From positions 186,001 to 250,000 of the forward strand of contig JANSXE010000006.1 of NCBI GenBank assembly GCA_024743195.1: 64,000 nt of DNA, read 5' to 3'. Positions within the stretch are counted from its first letter, which is position 1. Each line of letters begins with the position of its first letter. The translations under genes were made by a program, and so were the position numbers. Positions 34,589 to 43,004 of this stretch are shown here, piece by piece. This DNA is from Alphaproteobacteria bacterium (GTDB taxonomy: Bacteria > Pseudomonadota > Alphaproteobacteria > UBA8366 > Aestuariispiraceae). Under the pieces are notes generated by a model that did not search any database, was not told the DNA's origin, and worked only from the letters and a program-made list of their open reading frames with translations.

Positions 34589-35610
34589 AACTGGCAACCC
34601 TGAAGGAAGGCGGACGCGACGGCGCGCTCGCCCTGGTCAGCCGCGACCTGACGACGGCCGTCCGCGCGACCTCGATCGCGCCGACGCTGCAGGCCGCGCT
34701 GGACGATTGGGCGGCGATCGCGCCGGAGTTGGAGGCGCTCGCCGCGGATCTCGAGACCGGCGCCGCTGAAGGGCTGTTTCCGTTCGATCCGACGCACTGC
34801 ATGGCGCCCCTGCCGCGGGCCTATCAGTGGGCGGACGGCTCGGCCTACGTCAATCACGTGGAACTGGTGCGCAAGGCGCGCGGCGCGGAATTGCCGGAGA
34901 GCTTCTGGGAAGATCCGCTGATGTATCAGGGCGGCTCCGACAGCTTCCTGGGCCCGACGGACGATGTTCCGCTCGGCTCCGAAGACTGGGGCATAGATTT
35001 CGAGGCGGAGATCGCCGTCGTCACCGACGACGCGCCCATGGACGTCTCGACCGAGGCGGCGGCCGCGCACGTCAAGCTCGTGATGCTGGTCAACGACATC
35101 TCGCTGCGCGGGCTGATCCCGGCGGAGCTCGCCAAGGGCTTCGGCTTCTTCCAGGCGAAACCGTCGAGCGCCTTCTCGCCGGTCGCCGTGACGCCGGACG
35201 AGTTGGGCGCCGCCTGGGACGGGCGCAAGCTGCACCGGCCGCTGCTGTCGAGCGTCAACGGCGCCCTCTTCGGCAAGCCCGACGCCGGCGTCGACATGAC
35301 CTTCGACTTCCCGCGCCTGATCGCGCACGCGGCCAAGACGCGCCCGCTCGGCGCCGGGTCGATCGTCGGCTCGGGCACCGTGTCGAACCGCGACGCGGAC
35401 GGCGGGCCGGGCAAGCCGGTGGATCAGGGCGGGCTCGGCTATAGCTGCGTCGCCGAACTGCGCATGATCGAGACCATCGCCGACGGCGCCCCGAAGACGC
35501 CCTTTCTGCGCTTCGGCGACCGGGTGCGGATCGAGATGCAGGACGAAGACGGCGCCTCGATCTTCGGCGCCATCGACCAGAAAATCGTACACTACGCCGG
35601 ACCGGCTTGA
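34585..35610 (+). CDS. Fumarylacetoacetate hydrolase
   Basis: 341 residues from a GTG overlapping the hmgA stop (GTGA). FAH-fold motifs: WGIDFEAEIAVVTDD (metal-binding acidic residues), LVMLVNDISLRG, FGFFQAKPSSAFSPVAVTPDELG and GAGSIVGSGTVSN, ending FGDRVRIEMQDEDGASIFGAIDQKI. Splits fumarylacetoacetate to fumarate and acetoacetate, the last step of homogentisate breakdown. It is the short bacterial fumarylacetoacetase type often written fahA or hmgB. Confidence 0.92.
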   Translation: MKLATLKEGGRDGALALVSRDLTTAVRATSIAPTLQAALDDWAAIAPELEALAADLETGAAEGLFPFDPTHCMAPLPRAYQWADGSAYVNHVELVRKARGAELPESFWEDPLMYQGGSDSFLGPTDDVPLGSEDWGIDFEAEIAVVTDDAPMDVSTEAAAAHVKLVMLVNDISLRGLIPAELAKGFGFFQAKPSSAFSPVAVTPDELGAAWDGRKLHRPLLSSVNGALFGKPDAGVDMTFDFPRLIAHAAKTRPLGAGSIVGSGTVSNRDADGGPGKPVDQGGLGYSCVAELRMIETIADGAPKTPFLRFGDRVRIEMQDEDGASIFGAIDQKIVHYAGPA

Positions 35611-35636
35611 GGTCCGAGCGCGCGGGAGGAGCCGCC

Positions 35637-36599
35637 ATGTCAACAGCCTTCGCCTCCACGGCCGATCTGGACGAAAAGCCGATCACCTTCGAAGCCCTCG
35701 CCGACGGCGTGTACGCGTACACGGCCGAGGGCGACCCGAACTCCGGCGTCATCATCGCCGAGGACGGCGTCCTTGTGATGGACGCCCAGGCCACGCCGGT
35801 GCAGGCGGAGAAGCTGATCAGCCGCATCCGGCAGGTCACCGACGCGCCGATCAAGCATCTGGTGCTGAGCCACTACCACGCGGTGCGCGTGCTCGGCGCC
35901 TCGGCCTTCGGCGCCGAGACCGTCATCGCCAGCCGCGGCACCTACGAGAACATCGTCGAGCGCGGCCAGCAGGATTTCGAAAGCGAGGTCGGCCGCTTCC
36001 CCCGCCTGTTCGATCAGGTGGAGACCGTGCCCGGCCTGACTTGGCCGACGATCGTCTTCGAGGACAAGCTCACCCTCTGGATGGGCGGGCGCGAGGTGCA
36101 GCTCCTCCATCTCGGCCGCAGCCACACGAAAGGCGACATCGTCGCCTGGCTGCCGGAGGAGAGGATCTGCTTCTCCGGCGACATGGTGGAGTACGGCGCC
36201 ACGCCCTACACCGGCGACGCCTATCTGAAGGATTGGCCGGGGACGCTCGACCGGCTGCTTGCGCTCGGCCCCGAGCAGTTGATCCCGGGTCGCGGCGCCG
36301 CGCTGAAAACGCCCGAGGCCTGCCGCGAGGCGATCGAGGGCACGCGCGACTTCCTGCGCGACCTCTACGGCCACGCCGAGGCCGGGGTGAAGGCGGGCGA
36401 GGACCTGGCCCAGGTCTATGCGCGCGCCTACGCGGACATGCAGCCGAAATACGGCCATTGGGTCATCTTCGACCACTGCATGCCCTTCGACGTGACCCGG
36501 GCCTATCAGGAGGCCGGCGGATCGGTCGACCCGCAAATCTGGACCGCCGAGCGGGACCGCGAGATGTGGGCCGGCCTGGAGGCCGCGCGGGCGGGATAG
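35637..36599 (+). CDS. Metallo-beta-lactamase-fold protein with non-canonical metal motif
   Basis: 320 residues, GGGAGGAG just upstream. The MBL fold is visible (GVYAYTAEGDPNSGVIIAEDGVLVMDAQATP, LGRSHTKGDIVAWLPEERICFSGDMVEYGATPY, LIPGRGAALKTPEAC). The usual HxHxDH is H79-Y-H81-A-V83-R84, so the Asp and third His are replaced by Val and Arg. Later His (GRSHTKGD) and Asp (SGDMV) positions are kept, so a single metal or an altered site is likely. It sits inside the homogentisate operon, 26 bases after the hydrolase gene. Function unknown; hydrolysis of a pathway ester or thioester is conceivable. Confidence 0.82.
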   Translation: MSTAFASTADLDEKPITFEALADGVYAYTAEGDPNSGVIIAEDGVLVMDAQATPVQAEKLISRIRQVTDAPIKHLVLSHYHAVRVLGASAFGAETVIASRGTYENIVERGQQDFESEVGRFPRLFDQVETVPGLTWPTIVFEDKLTLWMGGREVQLLHLGRSHTKGDIVAWLPEERICFSGDMVEYGATPYTGDAYLKDWPGTLDRLLALGPEQLIPGRGAALKTPEACREAIEGTRDFLRDLYGHAEAGVKAGEDLAQVYARAYADMQPKYGHWVIFDHCMPFDVTRAYQEAGGSVDPQIWTAERDREMWAGLEAARAG

Positions 36600-36604
36600 G
36601 CGCC

Positions 36605-36632
36605 GTCCCTCTCCCCCAGGAGGGAGAGGGAC
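36605..36632. repeat. Perfect 11-bp hairpin inside the aromatic operon
   Basis: GTCCCTCTCCC, loop CCAGGA, GGGAGAGGGAC, between the MBL gene and the FAD hydroxylase gene, with GGAGGAGAGG following as the ribosome-binding stretch. No T-run. It may tune the expression of the two downstream genes or be a dispersed GC-rich palindrome. Confidence 0.5.
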
Positions 36633-36648
36633 GCTGGAGGAGAGGCGG

Positions 36649-38319
36649 ATGCTCCAGACCTTCGACTACCCGGAGTTCGTCTACCGGCCAAGCCCGGATC
36701 TGACCGCCGACCCGCCGGCGCGCCACCCGCTGGTCGTCGTCGGGGCCGGGCCGGTCGGGCTCGCCGCGGCGCTCGATCTGGCGGACAAGGGCCATCGCGT
36801 GCTGGTGCTGGACGACGATCACACGGTGAGCGTCGGCAGCCGCGCCATCTGCTGGTCGAAGCGCACGCTGGAGATCTGCGACCGGCTGGGGCTCGGCGAG
36901 GCGCTGCTGAAGAACGGCGTGGGGTGGAAGCGCGGTCGGGTCTTCTTCCAGGAGAAGGAGGTCTACAGCTTCGATCTTGCGCCCGAGGGCGGCGCACGGA
37001 TGCCGGCCTTCATTAATCTCCAGCAATATCACTTCGAATTGGCGGCGGTTCAGGCCGCCGACGCCCATCCGCGCATCGAGCTGCGCTGGCGGCATAAGGT
37101 CATCGGCCTGGAACCCGGCGACGGGCGCGGGCCGGTGCGCCTGAGCGTCGAGACGCCGGACGGCGCCTACGCCCTCGACGCGGAGTGGGCGCTGGCCTGC
37201 GACGGCGCCAAGAGCCCGACCCGCAAGATGCTGGGCCTCGACTTCGCGGGCCAGGTGTTCCAGGACCGGTTCCTGATCGCCGACGTGGTGATGAAGGCGG
37301 CCTTCCCGACCGAGCGTTGGTTCTGGTTCGACCCGCCCTTCAATCCGGGCCAGTCGGCGCTGCTGCACAAGCAGGCGGACGATGTCTGGCGCATCGATCT
37401 GCAGCTCGGCTGGGACGCCGATCCGGAGCAGGAGAAGAAGCCGGAGAAGGTGATCCCGCGCCTCAAGGCGATGCTGGGGGAGGACGCCGACTTCGAGCTC
37501 GAATGGGTCTCCGTCTACACCTTCCAGTGCCGCCGGCTGGCGCGCTTCCGACACGGCCGGGTGCTGTTCGTCGGCGACAGCGCGCACCAGGTCTCGCCCT
37601 TCGGGGCGCGCGGCGGCAATGGCGGAATCCAGGACGCCGACAATCTGTGCTGGAAGCTCGACCTCGTGCTGCGCGGCGGCGCGCCGGAGCGCCTGCTGGA
37701 CAGCTACGACGTCGAGCGCGGCCTCGCGACCGACGAGAACATCCTGAACTCCACCCGCTCGACCGACTTCATCACGCCGAAATCCGAAGTCAGCCGCGAC
37801 TTCCGCGACGCGGTGCTGGCCCTGTCGGAGCGGTTCGAGTTCGCGCGGCGGCTGGTCAACTCCGGGCGGCTCTCCGTTCCGGCGGTGCTCGACGGATCGC
37901 CGCTGAACACCCCGGACGAGCCGGGCGCGCGCTGGCCGGACGCCGCACGGCCCGGGGCCGCCTGCCCCGACGCGCCGATCGCCGAGGCGGCGGGCGCCTC
38001 GTGGCTGCTGCAGGCGCTGGCCGCCCCGCTGGTCGCCCGGTCCGGCTTCGTGCTGCTGGCCGCGCCGGCGGCGGACGATCCGGACGGCGCGGCGCTGGAC
38101 GCCGTCTGCGCCGATCAGACTCCGCCGGTGACGCCGCTGCTGCTGGGCCGGGATGTCCAGGATTGCGACGGGCTTGTCGCCGCGCGCTACGGCCTGCGGG
38201 CGGGCGGCGCCTATCTGATCCGCCCGGACCAGCATGTCGCGGCGCGCTTTGCGCGCGTCGACCGGGCGCGGCTGGCGGCCGCGCTCGCCCGCGCCGTCGG
38301 CCAAGCGGCGGACGCCTGA
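36649..38319 (+). CDS. FAD-dependent aromatic hydroxylase (MhpA/MhaA-like)
   Basis: 556 residues of the group A flavoprotein hydroxylase family: the FAD-binding GAGPVGLAAALDLADKGHRVLVLDDD near the N-terminus, the DG motif LACDGAKSPTRKMLGL, and the second FAD motif VLFVGDSAHQVSPFGARGGNGGIQDADNLCWKL. A C-terminal thioredoxin-like domain follows. The length matches 3-hydroxyphenylpropionate (MhpA) and 3-hydroxyphenylacetate 6-hydroxylase (MhaA) enzymes. The context of hmgA, fumarylacetoacetase, maiA and a small downstream protein favours production of homogentisate, as with MhaA. That substrate is inferred. Confidence 0.85.
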   Translation: MLQTFDYPEFVYRPSPDLTADPPARHPLVVVGAGPVGLAAALDLADKGHRVLVLDDDHTVSVGSRAICWSKRTLEICDRLGLGEALLKNGVGWKRGRVFFQEKEVYSFDLAPEGGARMPAFINLQQYHFELAAVQAADAHPRIELRWRHKVIGLEPGDGRGPVRLSVETPDGAYALDAEWALACDGAKSPTRKMLGLDFAGQVFQDRFLIADVVMKAAFPTERWFWFDPPFNPGQSALLHKQADDVWRIDLQLGWDADPEQEKKPEKVIPRLKAMLGEDADFELEWVSVYTFQCRRLARFRHGRVLFVGDSAHQVSPFGARGGNGGIQDADNLCWKLDLVLRGGAPERLLDSYDVERGLATDENILNSTRSTDFITPKSEVSRDFRDAVLALSERFEFARRLVNSGRLSVPAVLDGSPLNTPDEPGARWPDAARPGAACPDAPIAEAAGASWLLQALAAPLVARSGFVLLAAPAADDPDGAALDAVCADQTPPVTPLLLGRDVQDCDGLVAARYGLRAGGAYLIRPDQHVAARFARVDRARLAAALARAVGQAADA

Positions 38320-38329
38320 GGAGACGCGC

Positions 38330-38596
38330 ATGACCGAAGGGACAACCGTCGCGCCGGGCGGCTTGGAGACCGCCCTGAAGCTGGAGCGGCCGGACGACTT
38401 CTACGAGCGTCTGATCGCTGCCCATCGCGGCCTTTCCGACGCGCAGAGCCGGCAACTCAACGCCCGGCTGATCCTGCTGCTGGCCAATCAGGTGGGCGAC
38501 CTCGCAATCCTGGAAGACGCCCTGAGCGAGGCGCGCCGCGGCCTAGGACCGCCCGCGTCCTTCGCGACGCCGCCTGACGCCGGCTCCTCAGGATGA
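38330..38596 (+). CDS. DUF2783 small protein, possible hydroxylase coupling partner
   Basis: 88 residues, 10 bases after the hydroxylase gene, with GAGGAGA before the ATG. The core LKLERPDDFYERLIAAHRGLSDAQSRQLNARLILLLANQVGDLAILEDALSEAR is the helical DUF2783 domain. In Pseudomonas putida the flavoprotein MhaA needs a small coupling protein, MhaB, encoded just downstream. By position and size this gene could play the same part. I cannot confirm sequence homology to MhaB from memory. Confidence 0.75.
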   Translation: MTEGTTVAPGGLETALKLERPDDFYERLIAAHRGLSDAQSRQLNARLILLLANQVGDLAILEDALSEARRGLGPPASFATPPDAGSSG

Positions 38597-38959
38597 GCGC
38601 CCGGGCGCCGTCGGGCGGCGCCCGGTCATCCCGGCCGGAGCGCAACGGAGAGCCGGGAGCCAGGGCAAGTCGCGCAGGCTAGCGCTTGCCGCTCCTGGAT
38701 CCCGGATCGGCCTGACGGCCGTCCGGGACGACGGGCCCAGACGTCCAACAGCCCTTCTCCGGCAGGCAGAGGGGGCGCGGTAACGCGTCGCCCGCTGGAT
38801 GCGGTAGCGGGTTGCGCGGTCTTCGTGCTAGGCTTTCTGTTTCGGGGGCGGCGGCGTGCGGGACGCGCCGCGGCGGATGCAGGCGAAATCCGGCTTTCCG
38901 GGCGTCGCGGCGGATGGGCCGGGCCGCGTCTCCCGGCGTCTAAGCGAAGCGGATTCTTC
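38597..38959. repeat. Intergenic region with dispersed repeat, copy 2 (inverted)
   Basis: Between the DUF2783 and MarR genes. About 38624-38734 reads GGTCATCCCGGCCGGAGCGC ... GAGAGCCGGGAGCCAGGGC ... GCCGCTCCTGGATCCCGG ... GGCCGTCCGGGACGACGGG, the reverse complement of the element near 7402-7516, with the middle more diverged than the ends. The remaining 220 bases, up to the MarR start, show no gene I can support. Confidence 0.75.
38601..38625 (+). terminator. Hairpin after the aromatic operon
   Basis: CCGGGCGCCG, loop TCGGG, CGGCGCCCGG: a perfect 10-bp stem 4 bases after the DUF2783 stop. It lacks a T-run, but position and strength suggest the operon end. Confidence 0.45.
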
Positions 38960-39484
38960 ATGGCGGCGAACTCCCACGACGACGGGCGCCCGGGCGACTG
39001 GCGCCGTGCGCCCGCCCCCGGCTACTCGCAACCCGAAAGCGACCCGTCGGTCCGCCCCGCCGATCTGGCGCTCTTGATCGACCGGACCGCGCGGGCCGTC
39101 TACGCCGCCGAGGCCCGCCGCACCCTGACGCCGTCGCAATGGGGGGCGCTGCGATACCTGAAGCGGGCGCGCAATGCGGACCCGACCCTGATGGGGCTGG
39201 TGCGGTTTCAGAAGGTGGCGCCGGCGACGGCTTCGGAGACGATTGCGCTGCTGGTCAAGCGCGGCCTGCTGGCCAAGGAGCGCGATCCGGCGGACCGGCG
39301 CCAATTCCTGCTGCGCCTCACCGAAGAGGCCGAGCTTCTGATGGACGGCGATCCGTTGCGCCGGCTGGCCGATGCGCTGGCGGAGCTCGACGCGCTGACG
39401 CTGGCCTGCATGGGGGCGGGGCTGGAGCGCGCGCTGGCCGCCCTCGCGGCCGCGGCCGACGGCGAGCGCGAGGGGCTCGACTGA
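38960..39484 (+). CDS. MarR-type transcriptional regulator
   Basis: 174 residues from the ATG at 38960. After a disordered lead, DLALLIDRTARAVYAAEARRTLTPSQWGALRYLKRARNADPTLMGLVRFQKVAPATASETIALLVKRGLLAKERDPADRRQFLLRLTEEAELLM is a winged HTH of MarR type, with the wing DPADRRQFLLRLT. Located just downstream of the aromatic operon on the same strand, it is a candidate regulator of that operon or of the OYE gene that follows. Confidence 0.8.
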   Translation: MAANSHDDGRPGDWRRAPAPGYSQPESDPSVRPADLALLIDRTARAVYAAEARRTLTPSQWGALRYLKRARNADPTLMGLVRFQKVAPATASETIALLVKRGLLAKERDPADRRQFLLRLTEEAELLMDGDPLRRLADALAELDALTLACMGAGLERALAALAAAADGEREGLD

Positions 39485-39620
39485 CCGGCCGCCAATCGCA
39501 TCAGACCGCCCTTTACGGCCGGCTCGGCGCTTTGCTCTACTGACCGAACGATCCGCCGGGGGCGCGCGCCCTCACCCGCTAGCCCCGCCCGCTAGCCGCC
39601 GCCAGAGGGAGCGTCGACGC

Positions 39621-41663
39621 ATGGCAACGAGCGATCCGCTGCTGCAGCCCTACCGGCTGAAGCACCTGACCCTGCGCAACCGCATCATGTCCACGGCGCA
39701 CGAGCCCGCCTATTCCGAAGACGGGCTGCCGACGGAGCGCTACCGCCTTTATCACGTGGAGAAGGCGAAGGGCGGCATCGCACTCACCATGACGGCGGGC
39801 TCGGCCATCGTCTCGCCGGACAGCCCGCCCGCCTTCGGCAATCTGCACGCCTATCGCGACGAGATCGTCCCGCATCTCAAGCGCCTCGCCGACGACTGCC
39901 ACGCGCAGGGCGCGGCCGTGATGATCCAGCTCACCCATCTCGGCCGGCGGACGAACTGGAACAAGGCGGACTGGCTGCCCGTCCTCGCCCCGTCGGCGGT
40001 GCGCGAGCCCGCCCATCGCGCCTTCCCGAAGGTCATGGAGGATTGGGACATCGCGCGCATCGTCCGGGACTACGCCGCCGCCGCCCAGCGCATGCAGGCG
40101 GCCGGCTTGGACGGGATCGAGCTGGAATGCTACGGCCATCTGATCGACGGTTTCTGGTCGCCGGCGACCAACAAGCGCGACGACGACTATGGCGGCCCCC
40201 TCGACAACCGGCTGCGCTTCGCCCGCCAGGTCTTCGCCGCGATCCGCGACGCCGTCGGGCCGGACTTCATCGTCGGCGCCCGCCTGGTGGCGGACGAGGA
40301 TTGGGACAAGGGCCTGAGCCGCGAGGAGGGCGTGGAGATCTGCCGCCGGCTGATCGCGACCGGTCAGGTGGATTTCCTCAACCTGATCCGCGGCCATATC
40401 GAGACCGACGCCGCCTTGAGCCGCGTGATCCCGGTGCAGGGCATGCGCTCCGCCCCGCATCTGGACTTCGCGGGCGAGGTGCGCGCGGCGACGCAGTTTC
40501 CCGTCTTCCACGCCGCCCGCATCAGCGACGTCGCCACCGCCCGCCACGCCATCGCGGAGGGCAAGCTCGACATGGTCGGCATGACCCGCGCCCACATCGC
40601 CGACCCGCATATCGCGCGCAAGGTGGCGGAAGGAATCGAGGAGCGCATCCGCCCCTGCGTCGGCGCCACCTACTGCCTAGACCGCATTTATGAGGGGGGC
40701 GAGGCGCTCTGCCTGCACAACGCCGCCACGGGCCGCGAGGCGACGATCCCGCATCAGATCCCCAGGAGCGACGGCCCGGCGCAGAAGATCGCGATCGTCG
40801 GCGCCGGCCCGGCGGGGCTGGAGGCCGCGCGGGTCGCGGCGGAGCGCGGCCACGCGGTCACCCTGTTCGAGGCCGCGAGCGCGCCCGGCGGCCAGATCCG
40901 CCTGATCGCGCGCAGCCCGCGCCGGGCGGAGCTGATCGGCATCGTCGACTGGCTGGCCGCGGAATGCGAGCGCCTCGGCGTCGCGATGCGCTTCAACACT
41001 TTGGCCGACGCCGCCGACGTGCTGGCCGATGACCCGGACGTCGTCATCGTCGCCACCGGCGGGCTGCCGAACACGGAGATCCTGGCGACCGGCTCCGAGC
41101 TCGCCGTCAGCAGCTGGGACATCCTCTCCGGCGACGCGAAGCCGGGCGAGCGCGTCCTGGTCTATGACGACAACGGCCAGCATCCGGGCCTAATGGCGGC
41201 GGAGGCGCTGGCCCGTGCGGGCTCGCAGGTCGAGATCGTGACGCCCGAGCGCTTCTTCGCCCCCGACATCGGCGGCCTCAACCACGCGAAGTACGCCGAG
41301 GTCTTCGCCGACTGCGGGGTGCGGCTCACCATCAACAGCCGCGTGCTCTCGGTCGACCGCGCCGGCAACGGCCTCAAGGCCCTGATCGGAAGCGACTATT
41401 CGGAGCGCACCGAGACCCGCGAGATCGACCAGCTCGTGGTCGAGCACGGCACGCTGCCGCTCGACGAGCTCTATTTCGCGCTGAAGGAGGGCTCGAAGAA
41501 CCGCGGCGAACTCGACCACCGCGCCTTCACCGCGCTCCAGCCCCAGACGGTCGAGACAAACCCCGACGGCGCCTACCGCCTCTACCGCATCGGCGACGCG
41601 GTCGCCAGCCGCAACATCCACGCCGCCATCTACGAGGCGCTCAGGCTGTGTCTGCCGATGTGA
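39621..41663 (+). CDS. Old Yellow Enzyme/2,4-dienoyl-CoA-reductase-type flavoenzyme
   Basis: 680 residues. N-terminal TIM barrel with FMN (LLQPYRLKHLTLRNRIMSTAHEPAYSEDGLP ... LDGIELECYGHLIDGFWSPATNKRDDDYGG), then an iron-sulfur linker and a C-terminal Rossmann domain (IAIVGAGPAGLEAARVAAERGHAVTLFEA). In the linker, RPCVGATYCLDRIYEGGEALC shows three of the four usual Cys, with Ala where the second stands in CxxC. This pattern matches the N-methylproline/betaine demethylase and dimethylamine-dehydrogenase-like branch rather than FadH. Substrate inferred only from that branch. Confidence 0.87.
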   Translation: MATSDPLLQPYRLKHLTLRNRIMSTAHEPAYSEDGLPTERYRLYHVEKAKGGIALTMTAGSAIVSPDSPPAFGNLHAYRDEIVPHLKRLADDCHAQGAAVMIQLTHLGRRTNWNKADWLPVLAPSAVREPAHRAFPKVMEDWDIARIVRDYAAAAQRMQAAGLDGIELECYGHLIDGFWSPATNKRDDDYGGPLDNRLRFARQVFAAIRDAVGPDFIVGARLVADEDWDKGLSREEGVEICRRLIATGQVDFLNLIRGHIETDAALSRVIPVQGMRSAPHLDFAGEVRAATQFPVFHAARISDVATARHAIAEGKLDMVGMTRAHIADPHIARKVAEGIEERIRPCVGATYCLDRIYEGGEALCLHNAATGREATIPHQIPRSDGPAQKIAIVGAGPAGLEAARVAAERGHAVTLFEAASAPGGQIRLIARSPRRAELIGIVDWLAAECERLGVAMRFNTLADAADVLADDPDVVIVATGGLPNTEILATGSELAVSSWDILSGDAKPGERVLVYDDNGQHPGLMAAEALARAGSQVEIVTPERFFAPDIGGLNHAKYAEVFADCGVRLTINSRVLSVDRAGNGLKALIGSDYSERTETREIDQLVVEHGTLPLDELYFALKEGSKNRGELDHRAFTALQPQTVETNPDGAYRLYRIGDAVASRNIHAAIYEALRLCLPM

Positions 41664-41737
41664 GGGGGTCGCCGGGGCGTCAGGGGGTGGATTGATCGCG
41701 TCCAGCCCGGACCCGAACCGAGAAAAGGAGAGGCGTC

Positions 41738-42025
41738 ATGAGCCGTGCACAAGCGGAGGCAAGCGTCCTCGTCGACGACGCGCGGGTGCGGGTAACCCGT
41801 TTCGATTTTGCACCGGGGGCCGAGACCGGCTGGCATCGGCATGGTCACGACTACGTCATCGTTGCGGTCACCGATTGCGCCATGCGGATCGAACAGCCGG
41901 ACGGCGGCGTTGGCCAGGCTCGCTTCAAAGCAGGGGAGTCCTATCGCCGGGACAAAGGGGTCGAGCACAACGTGATCAACGACGGCCCCGAGACGATGCG
42001 TTTCGTCGAGGTGGAGTTGAAATGA
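41738..42025 (+). CDS. Small cupin-domain protein
   Basis: 95 residues, a single cupin barrel: VRVTRFDFAPGAETGWHRHGHDYVIVAVTDCAMRIEQPDG carries the first metal motif (HRHGHDY), and GVEHNVINDGPETMRFVEVELK supplies the last His. A GGAG box precedes the start. It follows the flavoenzyme gene by 74 bases on the same strand. Stand-alone cupins of this type may be dioxygenases, isomerases or sensors. No specific role can be read. Confidence 0.8.
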   Translation: MSRAQAEASVLVDDARVRVTRFDFAPGAETGWHRHGHDYVIVAVTDCAMRIEQPDGGVGQARFKAGESYRRDKGVEHNVINDGPETMRFVEVELK

Positions 42026-42166
42026 CGCTCGCGCGGCGATCGCCCATTTCTTCCGACAGCTTCATATAGGCAACCCGGTCTTGGCTAAGAGCGGCCGTTG
42101 CGGGAGCTACGCGCCGAACGCCGCTTCAAAGCCCCGCATCCCGCCGCGCGCTCCGGTCCGGTCCCC

Positions 42167-42958
42167 TCACGCATCGTACCAATAATCGTCCGGGTCGCCG
42201 GGATAGACGCCGAGCATGGTTCCGTGGGCCTGGTAGCCCATCAGGCGGCGGATTGCGTCGGGGTAGCTGTCGGCGATCTCGCGCGGGACGGTGAGGTACT
42301 GGTTCTCCTCCTGGCGCAGCCAGCCGAGGCTGTAGGTGTTGATCAGGCCGGAGCGCGGCTTGTTCGACCGGTTGGCGCCGCCGCCATGGACCGTGGCGCC
42401 GAGATAGAACAGCACCGAGCCGCGCGTCATCTCCGCCTGCAGCACGTCGTCTTCCGAAATCTCCTCGATCGGCCGCAGATCCTGGCTGCCGAGGACGACG
42501 CGCGTCGCCCCGTTCTCGATGGTGAAGTCGTCGAGCGCCCACATGGCGCTGATCTGGAACTCGACGCCCGGGATGCGATAGGGATAGAAGCTGTCGTCCC
42601 GGTGCAGCACCTGGTTCGCCTCGCCCGGTGCGATCTCGATCGCCGTCGTGCTGCCGATGCGGTAGCTCTCGCAATGGGGCCGCAGCACGGCGTCGGCCAT
42701 GGCGATGACGCGCGGATGCGCGATCAGGTCGGCGGACGCGCGCGAGTAGCGCAGCACGCCGCCGAGCCGCCGCGTCTTGTAGCCGTTGAAATCGTTGGAG
42801 AAGAGATGGCCTTCCCGGTCGTAGGGCGCGCGGAAGTCGGCCTGCACCTGCGCGGTCAGCTCGGCGGGGGCCGCGCCCTCCACCACCGCGGCGCCGGCGT
42901 CGAGCAACGCCTCGGCCACCGCGGCGTTGGGGGCGTCGTTTTGAAAGCGGGGAAGCAT
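42167..42958 (-). CDS. Phytanoyl-CoA dioxygenase (PhyH) family protein
   Basis: 263 residues from the ATG at 42958 (GAGG upstream). Fe(II)/2-oxoglutarate dioxygenase motifs: [14 protein letters not shown] (the HxD iron ligands), [27 protein letters not shown] (distal His and the 2-oxoglutarate Arg). PhyH enzymes hydroxylate lipids, ectoine or small metabolites. The substrate is unknown. The promoter region contains a perfect 24-bp palindrome, so the gene is probably tightly repressed. Confidence 0.87.
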   Translation of the reverse strand: MLPRFQNDAPNAAVAEALLDAGAAVVEGAAPAELTAQVQADFRAPYDREGHLFSNDFNGYKTRRLGGVLRYSRASADLIAHPRVIAMADAVLRPHCESYRIGSTTAIEIAPGEANQVLHRDDSFYPYRIPGVEFQISAMWALDDFTIENGATRVVLGSQDLRPIEEISEDDVLQAEMTRGSVLFYLGATVHGGGANRSNKPRSGLINTYSLGWLRQEENQYLTVPREIADSYPDAIRRLMGYQAHGTMLGVYPGDPDDYWYDA

Positions 42959-42980
42959 CGGGAGCCTCGTTGAACGGATT

Positions 42981-43004
42981 TTCATTGAACGTACGTTCAA
43001 TGAA
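42981..43004. promoter_or_regulatory. Perfect 24-bp palindrome upstream of the PhyH gene
   Basis: The half-site TTCATTGAACGT is followed directly by its exact reverse complement. A further TTGAACGG half-site lies near 42970. The GAACGTACGTTC core is of the kind bound by TetR-family repressors. No TetR gene lies nearby, so the cognate regulator must be encoded elsewhere. Confidence 0.8.
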
